Source of the DNA: Candidatus Aminicenantota bacterium
GTDB lineage: Bacteria > Acidobacteriota > Aminicenantia > Aminicenantales > Aminicenantaceae
Direction of reading: 5' to 3'
DNA: 5,546 nucleotides
Assembly: GCA_004378665.1 (NCBI GenBank)
Contig: SOIA01000209.1
Location: 1-5,546 of the forward strand
Shown here: positions 1-5,546 of the stretch, piece by piece
How positions within the stretch are numbered: position 1 is the first letter of the stretch
Layout: each line of letters opens with the position of its first letter
Translations under genes and position numbers: made by a program
Notes under the pieces: model-generated
Database searches by the model: none
Seen by the model: only the letters and a program-made list of their open reading frames with translations
What the model was told of the DNA's origin: nothing

Positions 1-16
1 TTTTGAGTGGTGTCAA

Positions 17-559
17 TTATTTATTCCTTTGGCTGTAAATGCATCCGCAGTAATTCTGGCGGTAGAGTCCGTGGCTGTGACTCAATTCCACACTTTTCTT
101 GAAACCGTCCTGTTTTTTAAAGTTGGCTTCCAAAAAATCTATCCGGTGTCTGCGGGCAAACATCTTTCCGATCCTGTTGATCACATCTGCTTTTTTCAAA
201 GGGCTGAGACTCATGACTGTCGTGAACATGTCGAAGCCGGACTCAGAGGCTTTCCGCGCTGCCTTTTCGAGCCTTAGGGCGTAACAGACATCGCATCTTC
301 TTCCTTTTTCAGGCTCGTCCTTGAATTTTTGCGTGGTCTTGAACCAGCGCTCATCATCATAGATTTCTTCGATCAGGTCCGCGTTCAGAATCCGCGCGAC
401 TTTTCTCGCTTCTTCAAGCCTCAAGCCATATTCTTCGGATGGATGGATGTTCGGGTTGTAGAAATATCCGGTCACCTCATAATCTGTTTGAAGAAGCCCG
501 AGGACGTAGAGAGCGTCCGGAGCACAGCAGACATGAACGAGGATTTTCGGTTTTTTCAT
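17..559 (-). CDS. queH: Epoxyqueuosine reductase QueH (tRNA queuosine biosynthesis)
   Basis: QueH (formerly DUF208) carries out the last step of queuosine synthesis, reducing epoxyqueuosine to queuosine in the wobble position of GUN tRNAs. It is a cytoplasmic iron-sulfur enzyme that replaces the cobalamin-dependent QueG. The 180-residue protein has the family's cysteine sets in order: HVCCAPD near the N-terminus (C11, C12), GRRCDVC in the middle (C89, C92) and YRQNYCGC at the C-terminus (C171, C173). These are the family's cluster and metal ligands. FYNPNIHP (33-40) is also typical of the family. Length is normal for a single-domain QueH. The ATG at 559-557 places MKKPKILVHVCC right at the expected start, but no Shine-Dalgarno sequence precedes it. 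It is the last gene of the minus-strand run, 53 bp after the coiled-coil gene, and may have its own promoter in that gap. No other queuosine gene is in view. The identification is firm. Confidence 0.95.
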   Translation of the reverse strand: MKKPKILVHVCCAPDALYVLGLLQTDYEVTGYFYNPNIHPSEEYGLRLEEARKVARILNADLIEEIYDDERWFKTTQKFKDEPEKGRRCDVCYALRLEKAARKASESGFDMFTTVMSLSPLKKADVINRIGKMFARRHRIDFLEANFKKQDGFKKSVELSHSHGLYRQNYCGCIYSQRNK

Positions 560-565
560 AATGCT

Positions 566-594
566 ATTCTAAACTGGATGAGGAAAGGAGTAAA
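566..594 (-). promoter_or_regulatory. Candidate sigma-70-type promoter for queH (possibly leaderless)
   Basis: On the minus strand, TTTACT (594-589) is followed after 17 bp by TAGAAT (571-566), a 4/6 and 5/6 match to the -35 and -10 consensus. The expected start of transcription, about seven bases beyond the -10, falls on or next to the A of the queH ATG (559). That would give a leaderless mRNA, which fits the missing ribosome binding site. This is read by eye from a 53-bp gap, and read-through from the upstream genes is an alternative. Confidence 0.35.
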
Positions 595-612
595 CGGATT
601 AAAGATTTTTGA

Positions 613-1668
613 TTAGAGATTCTTGATGTTTTCTTCGACTTCTTTGATGCGTCTGTTCGTCCTGTCTATTTGGGTATAGAAGGCTGCGAGCTTTTTGTTG
701 TCGATCCTGTGTTCATCGATATTCTTGCCGAGGCTTTCGAAGAGCGGCTCTTTTTGCCTCTCTATGTCTTTTATCTTCTTTTGAGATTTTTCCTTGACCT
801 TTTTCCATTCCTTGATCTCCTTCTGGAAGATCCGTGTTTGCTCTCGTTTCTCTTTTTCGATTTTTTTTATCTTGTTCTCGAGTTCAATGATCTTTTTCTG
901 GAATTTTTCTGCTGTTTTTTCCAATGCCGATTTATTTTCTCTGAGCGTCTGGAGCTCTGTTCGAGTTTTTTCTTTTTTCTTTTCCAGATTTTTCACATTC
1001 TCTGAGACATCTTTTTTTTTGGTCTTCTTTTCTTCCGCGGAAAGCTTTGTGCTTGTTTTTATCTCCTTCGCTGTTTTTTCTTCGGAATCTAATATTTTTT
1101 CCGCGTATTCCATGTCTTTTTGTTTCTTGATGAGGCTGAGTTCGGTTAATTTTTCCTTTTCCCTGGCCTCACCCATTTTTTCTCTGTGGGGTTTGATCTC
1201 GTTCTCCGTTTTCTGTATCTGGTCATCGAATTTCTTGAGAGTGGTGTTGTACTGACTCTCAAGCTTATCTATCTTCAGCTCCGCTTCTTCCAGGTCCTTT
1301 TGGGAGGCATTCTCTTTAGTTTCTAGGCTATTGAGTTCGGTTGTGATTTTTTCACTCTTTGGAACACTGACACTTACTTTCCAGGCTTCCTGTCCCAATT
1401 CCTTAATGAGTTCTTCTTTTTTGCGATTTTCTCTTTTGAGCCTGGCCTGCAGGCGCATCTTGATAAGCCTTCTTTTTGCCCGGGAGAAGAACAGATTCAA
1501 CCGCTGTCTCAGCGACTTATCTCTCAAGAATATAAAGAAGATTAAAAGCGCGATGATGCAGAGGAAGAACCACAGGGTCCAGTGAGGGATTCCTTCCTTG
1601 GAAAGCGGAGATTCCACTTGGAACGCACAAACGCTCGTGAGAATGCCGTTCACACTTGTCCTTTTCAT
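613..1668 (-). CDS. Membrane-anchored coiled-coil protein of unknown function
   Basis: I do not recognise this 351-residue protein as a member of a named family. Residues 1-29 are a short polar N-terminus, and residues 30-48 (from HWTLWFF to FFIFL) form one strongly hydrophobic transmembrane segment. A very basic stretch follows (51-85, many Arg/Lys). By the positive-inside rule, this puts the rest of the protein in the cytoplasm. From about 105 to the end the sequence is dominated by Lys and Glu, almost free of Pro and Gly, with heptad-like hydrophobic spacing, which indicates a long coiled coil. A short break near 205-222 (TKLSAEEKKTKKKD) and a Pro/Gly-containing segment near 307-315 may be hinges. 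It lies 26 bp after the carboxypeptidase and 53 bp before queH, probably co-transcribed. No Shine-Dalgarno sequence precedes the ATG, so the exact start is less sure. An inner-membrane scaffold or envelope-associated structural role is possible, but this is inference from shape alone. Confidence 0.8.
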   Translation of the reverse strand: MKRTSVNGILTSVCAFQVESPLSKEGIPHWTLWFFLCIIALLIFFIFLRDKSLRQRLNLFFSRAKRRLIKMRLQARLKRENRKKEELIKELGQEAWKVSVSVPKSEKITTELNSLETKENASQKDLEEAELKIDKLESQYNTTLKKFDDQIQKTENEIKPHREKMGEAREKEKLTELSLIKKQKDMEYAEKILDSEEKTAKEIKTSTKLSAEEKKTKKKDVSENVKNLEKKKEKTRTELQTLRENKSALEKTAEKFQKKIIELENKIKKIEKEKREQTRIFQKEIKEWKKVKEKSQKKIKDIERQKEPLFESLGKNIDEHRIDNKKLAAFYTQIDRTNRRIKEVEENIKNL

Positions 1669-1694
1669 TGCTGTTCGCTATTTTAGTATATTTT

Positions 1695-3143
1695 TTAATA
1701 TTCTTTAAGCATCTTTTTTTCTTTTTGTTTTTGCCCATGATTTTTGAGGGCAGTTTCTTCTCCCTCAACGGATCGATTTCTAGTACCCGATGACTTGCTC
1801 TTCGAAGTCCGGTCGATTGAAATTCGTATGTTCATGTTCCCGCTGTGTATCACCTGATCGTCACGGAGTTGGATCATCCAATCGAATTTTTTTCCGGGAA
1901 CTCGTCTGATCGGCTCAAACGGACCTCCGGAAGATGAGGGATTCTGAATTGTCCAGTCGATGAAATAGAGCATGGCCGGAAGGTTTTCATCAAAAATGGA
2001 CTGGATGTCTTCTTCTGCGTTGAAAAATCCTCCGTGAAGATTGTCTATAGGAGGCAGCTCGATCGTATAGGAGGGAATACCGTAGACTCCGTAGCTCCAA
2101 TCTGTGGTGTCGCCGTTCGTAAGATAGAACGATTCTCCGGCCTGCACAAATCCATAGACGTTTCCGTTGACCGCCTGCATCCGTGTGGACATGTCCGCTG
2201 CGATTTGGTCAAGGAGTGCATCATCAGGAGGAGGTTGGTCGGTGTATCCCCAGGGATACAGGATAACCTGGGAATAGCTGTGGTAGGAAATCAATGAGCT
2301 AAAATTCCTCTGCGCAAAGAGGTCTCTAATCGCCTGCGTCTCGGGTTCGGAAAAGGCGGATGGGCCTCGGTAGATATTCGAGGACGGGAATGGGCTGGAT
2401 CCCTCGTTATCATAACCCCACTGGTATCCGTAGTTCCTGTTGAGGTCAACTCCGAAAGTTCCGCCGCCGTTGTCACGCCTGTTTTTCCGCCAGTAGCGGT
2501 AAAAATGAATGGAATACTGGAGACCGTCCGGGTTGAGGAGAGGAATGATCCAGATTTCACTCTGGTCAACGAGGTCTCTGACCTGGGAATCCGTGGCATA
2601 ATTTTCAACCAGGTATTCTCCGAGAAGATAAGGAATCTCGACAGATATCCATTCCCGCGCGTGGTGGCATCCGATAATGATGACTTCTGCTTCAGCTTCA
2701 TCTATGTTGACATTATCGCTGATCTTAAGGGCGTAGATATTCCTTCTCTCATGGGTCTCGCCGATGACATAAATTCTGGCGAGGTCAGGGTAGGACTCTT
2801 CGAGAGCAAAAAGGTCTTGTTCGAGCTCCCCGTAGGAATGATAATCTCCGTTGACTCCTCCTCGGGATGTGCTTTGTGTCTGCCTGAACGGGAAGAGATT
2901 GAATGTCTCGAGGGTGTAAGGGATGTTGTCTTCCTGCAGTTTAGGGAAATCCGCGAATTGAACGGCGACATAAACTCTGTTATCCCATTCCATCAGGAAA
3001 TCGAGGTCCAATTTCGAGAGCTTCTTTAAGATTTCCTGGTTTTTTTCGACGCTGATGATATGCGTGCTCCAGTAGTCCTGGGCGTTTATCGGCCCGAGGG
3101 TAAAAGAAAGGAGGATTGCTATCAAAAACGCCTTTTTCACCAT
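1695..3143 (-). CDS. Secreted M14-family zinc carboxypeptidase (carboxypeptidase T-like)
   Basis: This enzyme removes C-terminal residues from peptides outside the cytoplasm. With the ATG at 3143-3141 it has 482 residues: signal peptide 1-21 (cleavage likely after INA), an M14-type propeptide at about 23-85, and a catalytic domain at about 100-402. The active site is complete: zinc ligands H161 and E164 (in HHAREW) and H288 (in SYHSY), substrate-binding N235/R236 (LNRNYG), Y340, matching Tyr248 of bovine carboxypeptidase A, and the general base E362 (YTIEL). D345 and T347 fall at pocket positions that in carboxypeptidase T give mixed hydrophobic/basic specificity. This start is preferred because it begins the signal peptide and has AAAGGAAA eight bases upstream. 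The frame stays open to a GTG at 3224, which would add 27 charged residues in front of the signal peptide. The last 80 or so residues are odd: a short beta-like segment, then a Lys-rich tail. Family assignment is firm; exact specificity is inferred. Confidence 0.93.
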   Translation of the reverse strand: MVKKAFLIAILLSFTLGPINAQDYWSTHIISVEKNQEILKKLSKLDLDFLMEWDNRVYVAVQFADFPKLQEDNIPYTLETFNLFPFRQTQSTSRGGVNGDYHSYGELEQDLFALEESYPDLARIYVIGETHERRNIYALKISDNVNIDEAEAEVIIIGCHHAREWISVEIPYLLGEYLVENYATDSQVRDLVDQSEIWIIPLLNPDGLQYSIHFYRYWRKNRRDNGGGTFGVDLNRNYGYQWGYDNEGSSPFPSSNIYRGPSAFSEPETQAIRDLFAQRNFSSLISYHSYSQVILYPWGYTDQPPPDDALLDQIAADMSTRMQAVNGNVYGFVQAGESFYLTNGDTTDWSYGVYGIPSYTIELPPIDNLHGGFFNAEEDIQSIFDENLPAMLYFIDWTIQNPSSSGGPFEPIRRVPGKKFDWMIQLRDDQVIHSGNMNIRISIDRTSKSKSSGTRNRSVEGEETALKNHGQKQKEKKMLKEY

Positions 3144-3158
3144 TTCATATTTCCTTTT
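3143..3158 (-). promoter_or_regulatory. Ribosome binding site deciding the carboxypeptidase start
   Basis: Minus-strand AAAGGAAA (about 3157-3150) lies eight bases, counted from the AGGA core, before the ATG at 3143-3141. The competing in-frame GTG at 3224-3222, which overlaps the stop codon of the upstream gene, has no purine-rich site before it. Together with the signal peptide beginning at this ATG, this settles the start. Confidence 0.7.
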
Positions 3159-3220
3159 TGATTCCTTGTTTTTTGTGTCCTCCCACTTCTTTCTTTCTTG
3201 CGCATAGCCCTTTTTTCCGC

Positions 3221-4468
3221 TCACATTTTAAAACTCAGAGAGAGAGTGACCTTTTTTGCAGAGAGGGAGTTTCCAGAGCCTCCTTCCTCTCCGATCAGCA
3301 TTCCGAGATCAAAGTAGAGTTTTCTCCATTGGATCCCTGTCCCGAAGGAAAAATAGAAGTAGGATGAATCGGGTGCAACCATCGGTTGAGGATCATGGAT
3401 GAGGCCGGCACGAAAAGGGACATTTAAATCTTGGCCGAAAAGCCGTGTTGTGGCCATGTATTCGATGCCCGCTCCGACCTTGAGGATGTCTTTGAAATCT
3501 CTCTCCAGCTCGTCGTCCTGGTCAAAATAGATGATGCTGTATTCGGACCACTTGTAGAAGGTGAGATCAGACGCTACTCTCAGCCTCGGGGAGAACGTGT
3601 AGGCCACACCCAGACCTGTCACAAAAGGCTGTTCATACTCACTCTGACCCGCAGCTTCGATCTGAATATCTGTGTTTGTGTCAGGTGAATAGTATCTGAG
3701 GAAGCTTTCGCTGTCAGATTCTTTCACGAATGGTGTCCGGAATACGGCGGCAATTCTCAGTTTTTGAGTTAAGTCCCATACGAGGCCTCCGTTGATGTAG
3801 AACCCCTTGAATTCATGGGACTTTCTATCCGTAATGCTGTAGTTCTGGCTCACCCATTCTTCTTGGATTTCTTTTTCGAGATAGCCGAAAGCATAATTCA
3901 GTCCAAGGCCCAAAGAGATTTTGCCGAAGAGTCTGCGTGCGACGGAAAAGTTGATGTTTTGCAGTGCTCCGTCTTGATTGAAGTTCAGGGTGTAGGCATC
4001 GAACATGGCGGAGTACTGAAAATCTATCAAAGGCCGGGGGTAATATTCGAGGAGAGCGACACTGAAGGAGAAGGCCCAGTTTTTGAGTCTGAATGATGCC
4101 CCGGCAAAATCGAATGAGAGGTAGCTGAGGGAGCTGTTTCCTTCCGTGAGAAAAACTCCGGTGTTGACGATTGAAAACTTGAACATCGAGGCCGTTTCCA
4201 CGGATGAGTTGAGGGTGAGAGTGATTTTGGGAAGATCGGTCAGAAGAGCCGGATTCGAGAGTGAGGCAGAACTATCGGAGGCCAGAGTGAATTGCGTTTC
4301 ACCCATGGCCAAAGATGGCGCGGTCGTGAATCCAAAAGTATTCCAGGTTCTCAAGGGAGCTTCATCCTCGTACTGCCCCATGACAAGTTGAGCCCGGGAG
4401 GTTTCGGGGAGGAAGGTCAAAATTAGGGGAAGAATAAGAACGAAGGCGCTCAATCTAGATATTCTCAT
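3221..4468 (-). CDS. OmpP1/FadL/TodX-type outer-membrane transport protein
   Basis: FadL-family proteins are 14-stranded outer-membrane barrels that pass long-chain fatty acids or other hydrophobic compounds into the cell. This 415-residue protein is slightly shorter than E. coli FadL (about 446 with signal). It has a signal peptide at 1-26 (hydrophobic core LSAFVLILPLILTFL, cleavage likely after SRA). A family-like N-terminal region follows at 53-76 (LAMGETQF, then ASDSSASLSNPALL), resembling the usual MG...ADDAS...NPA pattern. The rest alternates amphipathic strands and polar turns. The second half has family-typical stretches: VFRTPF (242-247), GLGVAYTFSPRLRVASDLTFYKWSEY (broadly 285-310) and FRAGLIHDPQP (352-362). 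It ends in LSLSFKM, a final strand with Phe near but not at the C-terminus. The ATG at 4468-4466 has GGAAAG five bases upstream. It is the first gene of the minus-strand run and diverges from fabH. The substrate cannot be told from sequence; another PorV-like or aromatic-compound porin role is possible. Confidence 0.85.
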   Translation of the reverse strand: MRISRLSAFVLILPLILTFLPETSRAQLVMGQYEDEAPLRTWNTFGFTTAPSLAMGETQFTLASDSSASLSNPALLTDLPKITLTLNSSVETASMFKFSIVNTGVFLTEGNSSLSYLSFDFAGASFRLKNWAFSFSVALLEYYPRPLIDFQYSAMFDAYTLNFNQDGALQNINFSVARRLFGKISLGLGLNYAFGYLEKEIQEEWVSQNYSITDRKSHEFKGFYINGGLVWDLTQKLRIAAVFRTPFVKESDSESFLRYYSPDTNTDIQIEAAGQSEYEQPFVTGLGVAYTFSPRLRVASDLTFYKWSEYSIIYFDQDDELERDFKDILKVGAGIEYMATTRLFGQDLNVPFRAGLIHDPQPMVAPDSSYFYFSFGTGIQWRKLYFDLGMLIGEEGGSGNSLSAKKVTLSLSFKM

Positions 4469-4473
4469 TCGAG

Positions 4474-4479
4474 CTTTCC
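4474..4479 (-). promoter_or_regulatory. Ribosome binding site of the FadL-like gene
   Basis: Minus-strand GGAAAG (4479-4474) is five bases before the ATG at 4468. It supports that start, which also begins a clean signal peptide. Confidence 0.6.
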
Positions 4480-4480
4480 G

Positions 4481-4509
4481 ATTTTACTCGTCTTTCAAAC
4501 TATTTGCAA
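4481..4509 (-). promoter_or_regulatory. Possible minus-strand promoter sharing the same -35 palindrome
   Basis: Because TTGCAA is self-complementary, it also reads as a -35 on the minus strand. It is followed after 17 bp by TAAAAT (4486-4481). The predicted start near 4474 would leave only about six bases before the FadL-like ATG and would cut off most of its ribosome binding site. The geometry is therefore good but the function is doubtful; the true start could be further upstream. Confidence 0.25.
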
Positions 4510-4511
4510 AT
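4502..4511. promoter_or_regulatory. 10-bp perfect palindrome in the divergent intergenic region
   Basis: ATTTGCAAAT reads the same on both strands. It sits near the middle of the 84-bp gap between the FadL-like gene and fabH and overlaps the predicted -35 of fabH. It could be an operator for a regulator of both genes, or simply a symmetric -35 sequence. A 10-bp palindrome in AT-rich DNA can also arise by chance. Confidence 0.35.
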
Positions 4512-4532
4512 CGAAAACAAGTATGCTATAGA
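4504..4532 (+). promoter_or_regulatory. Predicted sigma-70-type promoter of fabH
   Basis: TTGCAA (4504-4509) and TATAGA (4527-4532) are separated by exactly 17 bp. Transcription would start near 4539, leaving a leader of about 14 bases that contains AGAGGAA (4544-4550) just before the ATG at 4553. The spacing from AGGA to the ATG is short, about three bases. The arrangement is coherent, but it is called by eye. Confidence 0.5.
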
Positions 4533-4552
4533 ATAGTATTTTTAGAGGAATA

Positions 4553-5546
4553 ATGAAGAAAGCGAACAAGCGACGGATCAAAATCACGGGGACTGGTTTC
4601 TATGTTCCTGATAATGTCCTGACCAATGCTGATCTCGAGAAGATAGTGGACACCTCTGATGAGTGGATCACGACCCGCACCGGGATCAAGGAGCGAAGAT
4701 TTGTTTCGGAGGAACAGGCCACATCGGACCTGGCGGTTGAAGCATGCCGCATAGCGCTAAAGAATGCTGGGCTGAAGATCAAGGATATCGACCTCATCAT
4801 AGTCGCCACTTCCACCCCGGATACGATTTTTCCTTCCACCGCATGCTGGGTGCAGCAGGGTTTAGGTGCTGGATACATACCCGCATTCGATATTTCCGCG
4901 GGTTGTACGGGCTGGCTCTACGGGATGATTCTGGCAGAGAGCTTGATATTAAACGGAGCGCATAAACGAATACTCCTGGTTGGGGGAGAGGTTTTAACCA
5001 AGATCACAAACATGAAGGACAGGAACACATGCGTGCTCTTCGGCGATGCGGCTGCAACTACTGTCCTTGAAGAAAGCGATGACGAATCCGGGATGCTTTC
5101 GTCCTACTGGAGAGCTGATGGGAATCTGGGGGAGCTGCTTTATCAGCCTGCAGGCGGAACACGGATTCCAGCCACTGCTGAATCCGTTGCTCAGGACCTT
5201 CATTATCTTCATATGAAGGGCAATGATGTCTTCAAGCATGCTGTGAAGCGGATGGGGGAGGCTGCGTTGGAGGTACTCAAATCAGCCGGGCTGGAGAAAG
5301 AAGATATTGATTATCTCATCCCTCACCAGGCCAACATCAGGATCATAGATGCCACAGGAAGGCGTTTGAAAGTCCCTCCAGAGAAAGTCTACTCAAACAT
5401 CCATAAATACGGCAATGTCTCAGTGGCTTCCATCCCCCTCAGCGTTCATGAGCTATGGGAAGCAGGGAAGCTCAAAAAAGGGGATATCGTTATTATGGTC
5501 GCTTTTGGAGCCGGTTTCACCTGGTCAGCAGTCGCCTACCGCTGGT
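4553..5546 (+). CDS. fabH: 3-oxoacyl-[acyl-carrier-protein] synthase III (KAS III), 3' end cut by window edge
   Basis: FabH condenses an acyl-CoA starter with malonyl-ACP and so begins type II fatty-acid synthesis in the cytoplasm. The 331 visible residues cover essentially the whole thiolase-fold protein (E. coli FabH is 317). The catalytic triad is complete: C118 in SAGCTGW, H258 in IPHQAN and N288 in YGNVSV. The CoA-binding region DEWITTRTGI (36-45) is present, as is F93 at the position of the E. coli starter-pocket residue Phe87. The visible end, FGAGFTWSAVAYRW, matches the usual FabH terminus, so the stop should lie within a few codons beyond the window. The start ATG at 4553 follows AGAGGAA closely and gives a slightly long basic N-terminus (MKKANKRR). 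Some conserved Gly/Ala positions differ: FGDAAATT where FGDGAGA is usual, and GNVSVAS where GNTSAAS is usual. A KAS III-like enzyme with another starter is possible, but ordinary FabH is the simplest reading. Confidence 0.92.
   Translation, partial: MKKANKRRIKITGTGFYVPDNVLTNADLEKIVDTSDEWITTRTGIKERRFVSEEQATSDLAVEACRIALKNAGLKIKDIDLIIVATSTPDTIFPSTACWVQQGLGAGYIPAFDISAGCTGWLYGMILAESLILNGAHKRILLVGGEVLTKITNMKDRNTCVLFGDAAATTVLEESDDESGMLSSYWRADGNLGELLYQPAGGTRIPATAESVAQDLHYLHMKGNDVFKHAVKRMGEAALEVLKSAGLEKEDIDYLIPHQANIRIIDATGRRLKVPPEKVYSNIHKYGNVSVASIPLSVHELWEAGKLKKGDIVIMVAFGAGFTWSAVAYRW

Noticed and set aside
670..1255. Two overlapping plus-strand reading frames rich in Phe, Leu and Ser that look like membrane proteins
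   Set aside because: They are the complement of the Lys/Glu-rich coiled-coil gene: AAA/GAA codons read as TTT/TTC in reverse. No start signals or domains support them.
1669..1735. T-rich stretch with AATATT/AATATA that might be a terminator between the carboxypeptidase and coiled-coil genes
   Set aside because: The inverted repeat is short, has no GC-rich stem, and most of the T-rich stretch is in the carboxypeptidase coding end. No rho-independent terminator can be supported.
1517..1768. A minus-strand 83-codon frame bridging the carboxypeptidase end and the coiled-coil start
   Set aside because: It overlaps both genes in another frame, is Lys-rich from A-rich DNA and has no family features. 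I used it only when considering a frameshift in the carboxypeptidase tail.
2505..3029. A 174-codon open frame on the plus strand within the carboxypeptidase
   Set aside because: It is antisense to a gene with complete M14 motifs and a signal peptide, and its translation shows no recognisable domain.
3231..3250. GA-dinucleotide run (cagagagagagtg) as a microsatellite
   Set aside because: Too short, and it is coding sequence for the last residues of the outer-membrane protein.
4600..4878. Minus-strand 92-codon open frame inside fabH
   Set aside because: It is antisense to a strongly conserved enzyme with an intact catalytic Cys, and has no independent support.
1..5546. Mobile element, CRISPR array, tRNA/rRNA gene or defence cassette
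   Set aside because: I saw no transposase or integrase motifs, no regularly spaced direct repeats, no RNA gene signatures and no defence-type domains. All long intervals are accounted for by the five genes.

Overview
The window is a compact bacterial segment with five protein genes and almost no non-coding DNA. Four genes lie on the minus strand and read right to left: a FadL-type outer-membrane barrel (4468-3221), a secreted M14 zinc carboxypeptidase (3143-1695), a membrane-anchored coiled-coil protein of unknown function (1668-613) and the queuosine enzyme QueH (559-17). Their gaps are 77, 26 and 53 bp with no convincing terminator in any of them, so a single transcription unit is plausible. 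The fifth gene, fabH, starts at 4553, reads the other way and runs off the right edge just before its expected stop codon.

The organism is a diderm (Gram-negative-type) bacterium. The FadL-like protein has a signal peptide and a beta-barrel layout, which needs an outer membrane. GC content looks moderate. QueH is the cobalamin-independent epoxyqueuosine reductase and is common in anaerobes and deep-branching bacteria. The mix of a secreted protease and an OmpP1/FadL protein would fit lineages such as Aminicenantes, Acidobacteria or related candidate phyla, but nothing in the window fixes the phylum.

The functional links are loose. The barrel and FabH share a lipid theme: uptake of hydrophobic compounds on one side, initiation of fatty-acid synthesis on the other. 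They diverge from an 84-bp intergenic region with a 10-bp palindrome, ATTTGCAAAT, at its centre. The carboxypeptidase has a complete catalytic set and a specificity pocket resembling carboxypeptidase T, so it probably trims exported or environmental peptides. The coiled-coil protein and QueH have no obvious link to these.

I see no mobile element, CRISPR array, RNA gene or defence system, and no evidence for a new multi-gene system. The points most worth a second look are the uncharacterised coiled-coil protein, the odd basic tail of the carboxypeptidase, the divergent promoter built on one palindrome, and the possibly leaderless start of queH.
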